DNA from: Streptomyces litmocidini
GTDB taxonomy: Bacteria > Actinomycetota > Actinomycetes > Streptomycetales > Streptomycetaceae
Reading direction: 5' to 3'
Assembly (NCBI RefSeq): GCF_014649755.1
Contig: NZ_BMTQ01000007.1
Location: 186,001-250,000 of the forward strand
DNA: 64,000 nucleotides
Shown: one piece after another, positions 17,006 through 25,643 of the stretch
Layout of the letters: each line of letters begins with the position of its first letter
How positions within the stretch are numbered: the first letter of the stretch is position 1
Program-made: the position numbers and the translations under genes
Notes under the pieces: generated by a model
What the model was told of the DNA's origin: nothing
What the model saw: only the letters and a program-made list of their open reading frames with translations
Database searches by the model: none

Positions 17006-17338
17006 TCAGGCGTCCGCGGGGACGGACGGGGTGACCCACTCGACGAACTGGACGGTCACGCCGTCGGGGTCGGTGATCTGGAAGAGGCGTTCGCCCCAGG
17101 ACTCCTCGCGCAGCGGCATGGTGATCTCGACGCCCTCGGCGCGCAGCCGCTCCTCCTCGATGCCGGTGCCGGTGCCGGTGAAGGCGAAGGCGAAGGCGAA
17201 GGCGAAGGCGAAGGCGAAGGCGAAGGCGAAGGCGACGATGAGGCCGGAGGCGCACTGGTCGCGCCGGCCGGCCGGCAGCACCTCGGTGCCGCGTACGAGC
17301 AGGACGACGTCGACCGCGGCGCCGCCCCGCGGCGACAT
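17006..17338 (-). pseudogene. decayed VOC (glyoxalase/bleomycin-resistance fold) gene with expanded repeat
   Basis: The frame encodes 110 residues. Its second half matches the end of a VOC-family protein: LRAEGVEITMPLREESWGERLFQ followed by DPDGVTVQFVEWV. The first half retains a DVVLLVRGTEVLP strand but lacks the normal N-terminal motif of about 35 residues. Between them the usual VVDDLDA-type loop is replaced by a run of alternating Ala-Phe and Thr-Gly produced by two hexanucleotide repeats. Missing N-terminus and repeat expansion together argue for a pseudogene, although the frame is open and could make a small aberrant protein. Confidence 0.65.
17161..17234. repeat. hexanucleotide microsatellites (TGCCGG)3 and (AAGGCG)9
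   Basis: Three copies of TGCCGG run to 17178 and, after a two-base joint, nine perfect copies of AAGGCG follow from 17181 to 17234. The array lies inside the VOC remnant and keeps its frame open. Perfect hexamer arrays of this length are rare in Streptomyces chromosomes and suggest recent slippage. Confidence 0.95.
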
Positions 17339-17344
17339 CACCCC

Positions 17345-17572
17345 CGCACCGCCGCCGCCCTGCTCGGCGCGGTGCACCGCACGCTCTTCCAGCGCCTCCA
17401 GGAACTCACCCTCGCCGGCCAGGAGAACGCCCGGATCTCCGCCACCGTCGTCGCGGAGGCGGACAGCGCCTTCGGCCTGCTGGAACCCTCCCTCGCCGAC
17501 TACGCCGCAGCCTGGGCCGGGCGTCACCCGCCCGGCCCTCCGCCGGTGCCCCGCCCGTGGCGGCAGGGGTGA
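17345..17572 (+). pseudogene. C-terminal remnant of a TetR-like regulator
   Basis: An open stretch ending at TGA 17572 reads AALLGAVHRTLFQRLQELTLAGQ and then AFGLLEPSLADYA, which resembles the ligand-binding C-terminal helices of TetR/AcrR regulators. No helix-turn-helix half or proper start is present; similarity begins abruptly next to the start of the VOC remnant on the other strand. The family call rests on pattern memory and is moderate. Confidence 0.45.
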
Positions 17573-17905
17573 TCCACCGAAGCGGCCCCGGGGCGGGAGG
17601 CGACGGCGCGAACGCCCGCCGAGCAGTGGACGCAGCGGCCCGCCGCCCGGGCGGAGACCGAGGAGACCCGGGCCCGGGCCCGGGCCCGGCGCGTACAGCC
17701 GTGGCCGTGCGCGCGTCCGGGGCACCTGCCCGTACCGCGCTCCCGGCCGGGTGCGGCCGCGCCCCCTCGGAAAGCCGGTTCCGGTTGCCGCGGCCGGAGG
17801 GCGCGCGGGCCGCACCCGACGGGTCGACGGGCACGGCGGCCGTCCGGCCCCGGGTGGAGGCCGGCCGGCTGGTCACGGCCGGTCGCCCCCGCCCGTGACC
17901 GCCGG
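17573..17905. other. 333-base gap without a gene
   Basis: Extremely G+C-rich sequence including a CCCGGG repeat run near 17667-17690. The open frames on both strands lack family resemblance and ribosome sites. I see nothing functional. Confidence 0.5.
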
Positions 17906-18724
17906 TCAGGCGCGCGGGGCGCGCGGCTCCAGGCGGAACTCGAAGCCGAGGGTGCCCGGGTCGAGCGCGGTCGCGCCGCCGTCGACGGTGAGCACCGCGC
18001 CGTTCACGAACGAGGCGGCGGGCGACAGCAGCCAGGCGACCGCCTCCGCCACCTCCTGCGGCTCACCGGGCCGCCCGGCGGGCAGGACCCGGGTCACCTC
18101 CTCGTACGCCGCCTCCAGACCGTCCCCGCCCAGGCCCGCCTCGTCGGCGAACCGGTTCATCCGGCGGTCCGCCATGTCGGTGCGCACCCAGCTCGGGCAC
18201 ACGGTGTTGGCGCGCAGCCCCGCGCCCCCGTAGTCGACGGCGAGCGAGCGGCACAGCTGGAGCAGCGCCGCCTTGGAGGTGGCGTAGGCGGCGTTCCCGA
18301 CGCCGTTGCGCAGGGCGGACACCGAGGCCACCGCGACCACCGCGCCGCGGGCGTCGAGCAGGTGCGGGAGCGCGGCGCGCAACAGCAGGAACGGGCCGGT
18401 GAGGTTGGTCCGCATGACCTCGTCCCAGTCCTCCGGGGTCACCTCGCCGACCCCGCCGCCCCGCCCGATGCCGGCGTTGAGCACCAGCCCGTCGAGCCGC
18501 CCGTACGCGCCGACCACCGTCTCGACGAGCGAGGCCACCGCGGCGGGGTCCCCGATGTCCGACGGCACGGGCAGGGCGCCGGTCTCCTCGGCGACCAGCC
18601 GCAGCGGCTCGGTGCGGCGCCCGGACACCGCCACCTTGTGTCCCGCCCGGGCCAGCGACCGCGCGGTCGCGGCCCCGATCCCCGTCCCGCCTCCGGTCAC
18701 CAGGTACACGCGCTCGTCCGCCAT
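17906..18724 (-). CDS. SDR family oxidoreductase
   Basis: The 272-residue classical SDR has TGGGTGIG at residues 10-17, NAG at 83-85 and the catalytic Ser136, Tyr147 and Lys151. Its C-terminal half contains GRPGEPQEVAEAVAWLLSPAASFVNGAVLTVDGG, typical of FabG-like 3-oxoacyl-ACP reductase/glucose dehydrogenase-type members that end in a substrate loop and a VDGG dimer motif. The substrate is unknown. It is a monocistronic gene among pseudogenes, with ATG at 18724. Confidence 0.88.
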   Translation of the reverse strand: MADERVYLVTGGGTGIGAATARSLARAGHKVAVSGRRTEPLRLVAEETGALPVPSDIGDPAAVASLVETVVGAYGRLDGLVLNAGIGRGGGVGEVTPEDWDEVMRTNLTGPFLLLRAALPHLLDARGAVVAVASVSALRNGVGNAAYATSKAALLQLCRSLAVDYGGAGLRANTVCPSWVRTDMADRRMNRFADEAGLGGDGLEAAYEEVTRVLPAGRPGEPQEVAEAVAWLLSPAASFVNGAVLTVDGGATALDPGTLGFEFRLEPRAPRA

Positions 18725-18911
18725 GTCCGCCGCCTCTCCCGCGTCTCGTCCGCCGTCCCGGTGATCTTAGGCACGCGCCGCCCCGGTGCCGGCCGGCGAC
18801 GAACCGCACGGCGGGCGCGCCGGTCCGGGAGGCGGGGCCGGGAGCGGTCTGGCGCCGGGCGGGCCGTACGCCGGATCATGAGGGTGATCACGGACGGGTG
18901 GGGAGGGCGAC

Positions 18912-19304
18912 ATGGGCGACCGGACGGACGGCGGGCCACGGGTACGGGACGCCGTGGCCGACGACCGGCCGGCCCTCCGGCCCTTCCGCCCCATCCGGCC
19001 CTTCCGGCACGGGATCGTCGCCGCGGGCGAGACGTACGCCCGGGACCAGGACTCCGACGAACGGGCAGCCCGGGCCCTGTGGTCGGCCCCCGGCCCCCGG
19101 CCCCCGGCCCCCGGCTCCCCCGCCCTCGTCGTCGAGGCCGGGACGGCGACGGCACCGGGCCGCGGCGGAGGCCGGAGCGGCGGCCGAGGCCGGACCGGAC
19201 GCGGCCGTTCCCGCTTCGGCTTCACGGCCCCGGGCACCGTGCCGGAGGCGTACGGCCACCCCCGGCGCGGCCCGGTCGGCCTGAACGTCCTGCACCGCCG
19301 GCTC
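18912..19304 (+). pseudogene. GNAT acetyltransferase gene with internal deletion
   Basis: The frame opens MGDRTDGGPRVRDAVADD and GIVAAGETYARDQ, as in GNAT N-acetyltransferases, then passes through Pro/Gly/Arg-rich sequence and ends with FGFTAPGTVPEAYGHPRRG and VGLNVLHRRL, the usual GNAT C-terminus. The central acetyl-CoA-binding region (the Q/RxxGxG/A loop and beta-4/alpha-3) is missing, and the frame has lost its stop, running on antisense-like into the LacI gene. It cannot encode an active enzyme. Confidence 0.6.
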
Positions 19305-19378
19305 CGGGCGTCGGCGAAGATGGGACGCCCCACCACCCCGTCCCGTGCCGTGCGGCACGACCAGAGGAGCGACGACAG

Positions 19379-20437
19379 ATGTCCCCTTCCGGGTCCGGAG
19401 CGAGCCCGCGACCGCCGACGATCGCCGACGTCGCCCGTACGGCGGGGGTGTCGCGGACCACGGTCTCGCACGCCCTCAACGGGCTCGGCAAGGTCGACCC
19501 CCGGACCCGTGAGCGCATCAAACAGGTGGCGGCCGAGCTGGGTTACCGCCCCAACCTGCGGGCCCAGCGGCTGCGGCGCGGCGAGGCCCGGGCGATCGCG
19601 CTCGCCTCGTCGATGCCCTTCGCGGTGGCCGGCGGCCCGTCCCGGCTCGGCTTCTACATGGAGGTGGCCGCCGCGGCCGCCGAGAGCGCGCTCCTGCACG
19701 ACTACGCGCTCGTGCTCGTGCCGCCCGTGCGGTCGGGCGCCGCACTGGACTCGGTCGACGTCGACGGCGCCATCGTCGTGGAGCCCGACGTGGGCGACGC
19801 CGCCGCGGCCCGGCTGCGGCGGCGCGGCCTGCCGTACGTGGCGCTCGGCCGGCCCGTCTCGCCGGACGAGGCCGTCCCGTACGTCGACCTGCACGGCGCG
19901 GCCGTCGCCGAGGCGCTCCTGAACCATCTGCGGGAGCAGGGCGCGAAGCGGCCCGCCCTGCTCGTCGGTTCCGGTGACCGGCACTCGTCGGTGGACGCGC
20001 GCGCGGCCTACGAACGGCTCGCCGCCGAGCACGGCTGGCAGCCGATCGTGGCGAGCGCCCCGGAGACCGGCGGCGAGCAGGCGGGCTACGAGCGGTGCGC
20101 CGCCCTGCTCGCCGAGCACCCCGGCCTCGACGCGGTGTGCGCCCTGGTCGACGCCTTCGCCGTGGGCGCGCTGCGGGCCGTCCGGGAGAGCGGGCGCGCC
20201 GTCCCCGACGACGTCATGGTCGTCACCCGTTACGACGGCCTGCGCGCCCGCACCGCGCAACCGCCGCTGACCGCCGTCGACCTGCACCTGGACCGGGCGG
20301 CGGCGGCCGCCGTGGACCTGTTGCTCGGCCGGCTGCGGGGGGACACCCCGGCCGAGGCCGTGGTGACGGTGCCGCCCCCGACGGTGATCCCGCGCGGTTC
20401 GTCGCTGCGGACGCCCCCGCCGACGACGGGCCCCTGA
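19379..20437 (+). CDS. LacI family transcriptional regulator
   Basis: The 352-residue protein has a classical LacI helix-turn-helix, TIADVARTAGVSRTTVSHALNG (residues 14-35), with the hinge helix after it, followed by a periplasmic-binding-protein-like sensor domain. ATG at 19379 follows GAGGAG. It ends head-on against the TSUP-amidohydrolase-permease operon. The 30-bp palindrome in front of the permease (24204-24233) has the centre-CG symmetry expected of a LacI-family operator, so it is the natural regulator of that operon. The effector is probably the transported compound or a breakdown product, by analogy. Confidence 0.9.
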   Translation: MSPSGSGASPRPPTIADVARTAGVSRTTVSHALNGLGKVDPRTRERIKQVAAELGYRPNLRAQRLRRGEARAIALASSMPFAVAGGPSRLGFYMEVAAAAAESALLHDYALVLVPPVRSGAALDSVDVDGAIVVEPDVGDAAAARLRRRGLPYVALGRPVSPDEAVPYVDLHGAAVAEALLNHLREQGAKRPALLVGSGDRHSSVDARAAYERLAAEHGWQPIVASAPETGGEQAGYERCAALLAEHPGLDAVCALVDAFAVGALRAVRESGRAVPDDVMVVTRYDGLRARTAQPPLTAVDLHLDRAAAAAVDLLLGRLRGDTPAEAVVTVPPPTVIPRGSSLRTPPPTTGP

Positions 20438-20443
20438 GCCGTT

Positions 20444-20493
20444 CCCGTCCCGCCCCGCATCTCCGTCGGCCGACGGGGGCGGGGCGGGGACGG
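20444..20493. terminator. bidirectional terminator between lacI-type gene and TSUP gene
   Basis: CCGTCCCGCCCCGC (from 20445) pairs with GCGGGGCGGGGACGG (to 20493) to give a stem of about 14 bp, and the enclosed CCGTCGGCCGACGG forms a second nested palindrome. It lies between two convergent stops and can serve both. Confidence 0.7.
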
Positions 20494-20548
20494 AGGTACG
20501 GAGGCGGGGCGGCGGGGCCGGGGAGTGCGGCGGGCGGGGCGGGCCGGA

Positions 20549-21259
20549 TCAGACGCCCGCCATGAGCACCGCGCCCGACACCAGCGCGAAGACCAGCACG
20601 AACAGGCGCATCCTGCGGGCGTCGATCCGGTGGTGCACCAGCCGGCTCAGCCACGCGCCCGCGCCGATCGCCGGCACCAGCGCCAGGGCGGGGCCGAGGT
20701 CCGCCGCGTCGCCCCGCCCGGTCGCGAACAGCAGCGCCAGCGAGGCGACTTCGCCGACGAGGAAGCAGGCCGCCACGGTCGAGCGCAGCTCGGCCGGCGG
20801 CCGGTGCTGGTAGACCAGCGCCAGCGGCGGGCCGCCGACGCCCGTCGCCGTCTCCGTCAGGCCGGTCACCGCGCCCGCGCCGAGGTAGGCGGCCCTGCCC
20901 GGCGTGAAGGCCGGTGCCGCCAGGCTCACCACGGCCGCCAGGACGGTCGCGAGGCCCACGTACAGCCCGAGCCGGCGGTCCGGGATCACCCACAGCAACG
21001 CCAGTCCGGCGGGCGTGGCCGCGAGCCGCGCGGCGGTGATCCAGCCCGCGCCGCGCAGATCGAGCGAGGCCCGTTCGCGCCAGGCGACGTACAGGTTGAG
21101 CGGCACCATCGACGCCAGGACGAACACCGGCAGCAGACCGGGGTCGAGGATCCCGGCCACCGGGGCGACGATCAGCGCGAAGCCCAGGCCGCTGCTGCCC
21201 TGGACGAAGGCGGCGGCGGTCACGGTCAACGCGAGCACCGTCAGGGTCTCACCGGTCAT
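20549..21259 (-). CDS. TSUP (TauE/SafE) family membrane protein
   Basis: The 236-residue protein has seven or eight hydrophobic segments and the TSUP features GSSGLGFALIVAPVAG near the start and GLTETATGVGGPPLALVYQ in the second half. The family moves sulfite, sulfonates or other small organic anions across the membrane. ATG at 21259 overlaps the amidohydrolase stop (ATGA), so the two are co-translated. It may export a product of the deaminase reaction; this is inference from the operon. Confidence 0.84.
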   Translation of the reverse strand: MTGETLTVLALTVTAAAFVQGSSGLGFALIVAPVAGILDPGLLPVFVLASMVPLNLYVAWRERASLDLRGAGWITAARLAATPAGLALLWVIPDRRLGLYVGLATVLAAVVSLAAPAFTPGRAAYLGAGAVTGLTETATGVGGPPLALVYQHRPPAELRSTVAACFLVGEVASLALLFATGRGDAADLGPALALVPAIGAGAWLSRLVHHRIDARRMRLFVLVFALVSGAVLMAGV

Positions 21260-22677
21260 CGCGCCGTGCTCCGTTCCCGGCCGGCCGCGGCCGCACGGGC
21301 CCGGGTGGACGTCGGGTGCGCGCGGGTGATCGCCGCCCGGGACACGGTCGCCTCGGCCAGCGCGGCGGCGCGCCGGACCAGTGCGGCCCCGTCCCACCCG
21401 ACCGGTCCGCCGCACCACATTCTGAGGCGTCCCGCGACGAACACGGCCGTGATCTGGTCCCTGTTGCCGCGCCGGACCAGCTCCCAGGGGAGGTCGTGGG
21501 AGAGCGCGAGTTCGGGGGTGGTGACGTCGACGAGGAGGAAGTCGGCCGCCAGGCCCGGGGCGATCGTGCCGGTGCGCGCGCCCAGGCCCACGGCGTCGGC
21601 GCCGCCACGGGTGGCGTGCTCCAGCCAGGTCCAGCCCGCGCCGCACGAGGAGTCCCCGCCGGCGAGGCCGTAGGCGATCCGCTGGGCGAACTCGGCCGCC
21701 TCGGCGAGCCGGAAGCCGTCCCCGCGGGTGCCGTCGGTGCCGAGGCCGAACCGGATGCCGCGCTCGGCCATGGCGGTGGCGGGCGCGACGGCGTTGCCCT
21801 TCCACGCGCTGGCCACGGGGTTGTAGCTCACGGCGGTACCGGTGGTGGCGAGCAGGGTGAGTTCGCGCGGGGTGAGCAGGGTGGCGTGCGCGGCGAGCAG
21901 TTGGGGTCCGAGCGCGCCGATCGCGTGCAGGTGCTCCAGCGGCCGCAGGCCGTGGGTCAGCAGGGACCGCTCGACGGCGGCCAGGTGCTCGTTGACGTGG
22001 ATCTGGACGACGGCCCCGGCCGCCGCGGCGAGCGCGGCGGTCCGGCGCAGCGTCTCCTCGGTGGCCGCCTCGGGGATGGAGACGGCGAGGGAGGCGTGGA
22101 CCAGGGGATCGCCCTCGTACCGTACGAGGTGCTTCTCGGCTCGCTCCAGGACGCCGGGGCCGGCGGGGGCCGCGCCGTCCTGGTCGTTGCAGACGAGGCC
22201 CAGGACGCAGCGGAGGCCGGCGTCACGGGTGGCGGCCGCGATCACGTCCACGTCCACGTCCGCGCGGGTCCCGGCGTCCGTGACGGTGGTGAAGCCGCCG
22301 CGCAGTGCTTCGAGCGCGGCCAGCTTGGCGGCCGCGTAGGCCGATTCCTCGTCCAGTGCGCCCTCCAGCGGCACCCACACCCGGCGGAAGATCTCCGACG
22401 GCTCGCCGAAGGCGAGGGCGGCGCCGAAGCTCTGGGTGAGGTGGTGGTGGGCGTCGACGAAGCCGGGCATGAGGAGATGGCCGGGAAGGCGTGCGGGGGC
22501 GGTGTCCGGGTGACGTCCGACCAGTTCCCCGACCGGTCCCACGGCGGTGAAGACGCCGTCGGTGACGACCACGGCGTGGTCGGTGGCGGGGCCTTCGGGC
22601 AGGAGGACGGCGTCCGGGACGAGGAGGAGCGGTCCCGGGGAGTCGAGCAGGTCTCGCAGGGGGGTGTGCTGGTTCAT
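21256..22677 (-). CDS. amidohydrolase-superfamily deaminase
   Basis: The 473-residue TIM-barrel hydrolase has the metal motif GFVDAHHHL (His77 and His79), a later IHVNEH motif, AHATLL and a C-terminal GLGTDGTRGDG with the catalytic Asp. This matches the nucleobase/S-adenosylhomocysteine-deaminase-like branch. Next to a nucleobase-type permease, a purine- or pyrimidine-related substrate is likely but not identified. ATG at 22677 overlaps the permease stop, and its own stop overlaps the TSUP start. The last 40 residues (Ala/Arg-rich) extend beyond the usual barrel end. Confidence 0.85.
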   Translation of the reverse strand: MNQHTPLRDLLDSPGPLLLVPDAVLLPEGPATDHAVVVTDGVFTAVGPVGELVGRHPDTAPARLPGHLLMPGFVDAHHHLTQSFGAALAFGEPSEIFRRVWVPLEGALDEESAYAAAKLAALEALRGGFTTVTDAGTRADVDVDVIAAATRDAGLRCVLGLVCNDQDGAAPAGPGVLERAEKHLVRYEGDPLVHASLAVSIPEAATEETLRRTAALAAAAGAVVQIHVNEHLAAVERSLLTHGLRPLEHLHAIGALGPQLLAAHATLLTPRELTLLATTGTAVSYNPVASAWKGNAVAPATAMAERGIRFGLGTDGTRGDGFRLAEAAEFAQRIAYGLAGGDSSCGAGWTWLEHATRGGADAVGLGARTGTIAPGLAADFLLVDVTTPELALSHDLPWELVRRGNRDQITAVFVAGRLRMWCGGPVGWDGAALVRRAAALAEATVSRAAITRAHPTSTRARAAAAGRERSTAR

Positions 22678-24140
22678 CGGTCGCTTTCCGCGCGGGGGCC
22701 GGCCAGCCGGGCGACGACGCCGGGCCGGACGTGGTGGAAGAGGATGTTGAGGACGACGGCGACGAACGCGCCGACGGCGACGCCGCTTTCGAGGAGGATG
22801 CGGAGGTTGGGCGGGAAGCCGCCGTACACGCCCGGGACGAGGATCGGGAGCAGGCCGAGGGCGAGGGCGACGGCACAGACGAAGGTGCTGGTGTGCCGGT
22901 CGAGGTCGGAGCGGCCGAGCATCTGGACCCCGAGGACGGTGATCACGGCGAACACGACCATCGCGGTGCCGCCGACGACGGCGGACGGGATGACGCTGAT
23001 CGCCCGGGTGACCGGGGCGAGGAAGCCGATGGCGATGAGGGCGACGCCGGCGGTCGCGGTGACGAAGCGGCTGCGGACGCCGGTGACGCGGACGATGCCG
23101 ATGTTCTCGCCGCTGGTCACCATGAGCGGCAGCCCGAAGAATCCGCCGAACAGGGAGGTGAGGGCGTCGCCGCGGACGGTCCTGGGCACGTGGACGCGCC
23201 GGTCGATCTCCTTGCCGACGGCCTGTGCGTTGATGACGGTCTGGCCGGTGGCCTCGGCCATCGAGGCGAGGCTGTAGAGCATCAGGGGCAGCGCGGCGAG
23301 CAGGTCGAAGCGCGGGGCGCCGAAGGGCATCAGGTGCGGCAGGCCGAGCAGCCCTCCGTCGGCGGCGTGGCCGAGGGGGACGCGGCCGAGCACGGCGGCG
23401 AGCGCGGTGCCGGCCAGCAGGCCGAGCATGACGGCGAGTTGGCGCACGACGCCGGAGAACAGCAGGTAGAACGCGACGGTGAAGCCGATCGTCGCGATGC
23501 CGAGCAGGAGGTTCTGCGGCTGGGCGAAGCCCGGTTCACCGGGACGGCCGGTGACCAGGACGGCGCCCACCTTCACCAGGTTCACGCCGACGATGACGAT
23601 CATCGTGCCGATCACCAGGCCGGGGAAGAACGCGAGCAACCGCGAGAAGAGGGGCAGCACGACGAAGGTGAACAGCGCGGTGAGGATGACGGCGCCGCAC
23701 GCCGTCGGCAGGCCGTGCTGTCCGGCGATGGCCAGGAACAGCACGAGCGGGGCGCCGCCCGGCAGCATCACGAACGGCAGCCGGGGGCCGAACTTCCAGG
23801 GTCCGAGCGACTGGACGAGCGAACCGACGCCGGACAGGACGAAGGCCGCGGACAGCAGATCGACGGTCAGCCGGGCGTCGAGCCGCAGGGTGGCGCTCAT
23901 CAGGAAGATCGCGGAGATGGGCGTGGCGGCCATCACGAGCACGTGCTGGACCCCGAAGAGCAGGATCCGGCCGAGGGGACGGCGCTCGTCGACGGGGTGC
24001 ACCGCGGGCGGCACCGGCGGTCCGTCGGCGAGGGGGGCGCCCGGCGCCTCGTCCGGCGGCGCGGCCGGGCTCGGGAGCGGGGCGGGGGACGCGGGGGACG
24101 TGGGCGGGGGCAGGGACGGGCGGGGGCGGGGACTGGACAC
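22674..24140 (-). CDS. NCS2 family nucleobase (xanthine/uracil-type) permease
   Basis: The 488-residue protein has 12-14 membrane segments and NCS2 motifs: LFGVQHVLVMAATPIS at the first helix, a central SMAEATGQT segment and SGENIGIVRVTGVRSRFV in the second half, where the family binds substrate. A Pro/Ala-rich cytoplasmic leader of about 50 residues precedes the first helix. GTG at 24140 follows GGAGCTC. It is the first gene of the operon and is preceded by the 30-bp palindromic operator. It should import xanthine, urate, uracil or a similar base by proton symport. Confidence 0.87.
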   Translation of the reverse strand: MSSPRPRPSLPPPTSPASPAPLPSPAAPPDEAPGAPLADGPPVPPAVHPVDERRPLGRILLFGVQHVLVMAATPISAIFLMSATLRLDARLTVDLLSAAFVLSGVGSLVQSLGPWKFGPRLPFVMLPGGAPLVLFLAIAGQHGLPTACGAVILTALFTFVVLPLFSRLLAFFPGLVIGTMIVIVGVNLVKVGAVLVTGRPGEPGFAQPQNLLLGIATIGFTVAFYLLFSGVVRQLAVMLGLLAGTALAAVLGRVPLGHAADGGLLGLPHLMPFGAPRFDLLAALPLMLYSLASMAEATGQTVINAQAVGKEIDRRVHVPRTVRGDALTSLFGGFFGLPLMVTSGENIGIVRVTGVRSRFVTATAGVALIAIGFLAPVTRAISVIPSAVVGGTAMVVFAVITVLGVQMLGRSDLDRHTSTFVCAVALALGLLPILVPGVYGGFPPNLRILLESGVAVGAFVAVVLNILFHHVRPGVVARLAGPRAESDR

Positions 24141-24203
24141 GTTCGAGCTCCGTTCGGCGTTCGATACGTCGTGGTTCAGCCGCGATCCGGCCCCGGACGG
24201 GGA

Positions 24204-24233
24204 GCCAAATCGATTTGGCCAAATCGATTTGGC
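24204..24233 (-). promoter_or_regulatory. 30-bp perfect palindrome, LacI-type operator
   Basis: Two tandem copies of CCAAATCGATTTGG (24205-24218 and 24219-24232) combine into one perfect 30-bp palindrome with its centre at 24218/24219. Each copy is itself symmetric about CG, as in LacI/PurR-family operators. It lies 64 bases upstream of the permease start, in unusually A/T-rich sequence for this genome. It is probably bound by the LacI regulator at 19379. Confidence 0.85.
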
Positions 24234-24475
24234 CGTCAGTATGTGAGGGTGCGACCGGGCCGTCAAGAGATCCGACGCGCAAGCGGGCACGAGGACGACC
24301 GCCGGCGCGGGCCCTGCGCGGCGAGGTCGCTCCGCAGGAGGCACCGGCCACGCCCCCGGTGACCGGCGGCGGTCTCGCGGGCGCACCCGCCGGTGGAAGT
24401 GCCTCTGCGGCCCCGCGGCGGACGGGCTTCGACCGCGCGGCCATACAGTCGGCGCGCGGCGGGTAGGCGCACCGC

Positions 24476-25444
24476 GTGAACGAAAGGGAATCACCGCGGA
24501 AGGAAGCCGAGGAGCTGCTGTCCGGGCTCAGCGTGGACGATCGCCGGCCGGAACAACCCGTACTGCTGGACTCCTCCGGCGCCCCGATCCGCACGTGGCA
24601 GGAGAACTATCCGTACGAGCACAAGATCCGCCGCGCGGAGTACGAGCGGAGCAAGCGGATCCTGCAGATCGAGCTGCTGAAGCTGCAGCGCTGGGTGAAG
24701 GAGACCGGCGCACGGCTGGTGGTGGTCTGCGAAGGGCGGGACGCGGCGGGCAAGGGCGGCACGATCCGGCGGTTCACCGAGCGGCTCAATCCCCGCGGGG
24801 CACGGATCGTGGCGCTGGACAAGCCGACCGAGCGGGAGGCGGGACAGTGGTACTTCCAGCGGTACGCCGCCCACCTGCCGGCCGCCGGTGAGATCGTCTT
24901 CTTCGACCGCTCCTGGTACAACCGCGCCGGTGTCGAGAAGGTGATGGGGTTCTGCACCCCCGAGCAGCACGAGCTGTTCCTGCGGCAGTGTCCCGCCTTC
25001 GAGGCCATGCTCGTGGAGGACGGGATCCTGCTGGTCAAGTTCTGGTTCTCGGTCTCCCGCGCCGAACAGCGCACCCGCTTCGCCATTCGCCAGGTCGATC
25101 CCGTACGGCAGTGGAAGCTGTCCCCCACCGACCTCGCCTCGCTGGACCTGTGGGACGCCTACACCACCGCGAAGGTCGAGATGTTCCGCGCGACCGACAC
25201 CGACCACGCGCCATGGACGGTGGTCAAGAGCAACGACAAACGACGCGGACGCCTCGAAGCCATGCGCAGCCTGCTGTGGCGCATCGACTACGACCGCAAG
25301 GACGAGACGGCCGTCGGCCGCCCCGACACCCTCGTCGTCGGCGCCGCCGACACGCTCCTGGAGCCCGGCGAGGAACCCACCGACCTCTCCCCCACCCCTC
25401 TGGCCGGCCCTCCCCTCGGCCCCGGCCTGCACCCCAACCCCTGA
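24476..25444 (+). CDS. ppk2: polyphosphate kinase 2 (PPK2)
   Basis: The 322-residue protein has the PPK2 Walker A motif EGRDAAGKGG (residues 86-95), the FFDRSWYNR motif (Walker B and lid, residues 142-150) and an SVSRAEQRTRF segment near residue 195. A short N-terminal extension before the kinase core and the overall length fit class I PPK2, which phosphorylates nucleoside diphosphates (often GDP or ADP) with polyphosphate, or runs in reverse. GTG at 24476 was chosen because the motif spacing is right and the leader is short. It is monocistronic, diverging from the permease operon, and followed by a strong hairpin. Confidence 0.92.
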   Translation: MNERESPRKEAEELLSGLSVDDRRPEQPVLLDSSGAPIRTWQENYPYEHKIRRAEYERSKRILQIELLKLQRWVKETGARLVVVCEGRDAAGKGGTIRRFTERLNPRGARIVALDKPTEREAGQWYFQRYAAHLPAAGEIVFFDRSWYNRAGVEKVMGFCTPEQHELFLRQCPAFEAMLVEDGILLVKFWFSVSRAEQRTRFAIRQVDPVRQWKLSPTDLASLDLWDAYTTAKVEMFRATDTDHAPWTVVKSNDKRRGRLEAMRSLLWRIDYDRKDETAVGRPDTLVVGAADTLLEPGEEPTDLSPTPLAGPPLGPGLHPNP

Positions 25445-25589
25445 GCGTGCTGCAGAAGGTGGCGTCCGGTCGGGCCAGGGCCGGTGTCCGTGCCGGCCCG
25501 GTACACGCCGACGAGGGCACGGCGGACACCGCAGAAGGCCCCCTACGACGTCACCGCGCCGAAGCGGAGCCCCCGTCCGACGGAACGAA

Positions 25590-25643
25590 CGGCCCCCTCC
25601 GGAGCGGGCGCCCGCAGGCGGGCGGCCGCTCCGGAGGGGGCCG
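25590..25643. terminator. strong hairpin between convergent genes
   Basis: An 18-bp perfect stem, CGGCCCCCTCCGGAGCGG (25590-25607) against CCGCTCCGGAGGGGGCCG (25626-25643), encloses an 18-base loop that is itself partly self-complementary. It can terminate both the PPK2 transcript and the oxidoreductase transcript from the other strand. Confidence 0.8.

Noticed and set aside
17161..17234. Real membrane or fibrous protein made of FA repeats
   Set aside because: The flanking sequence belongs to a VOC protein and the repeat is a perfect DNA hexamer, so expansion is the simpler explanation.
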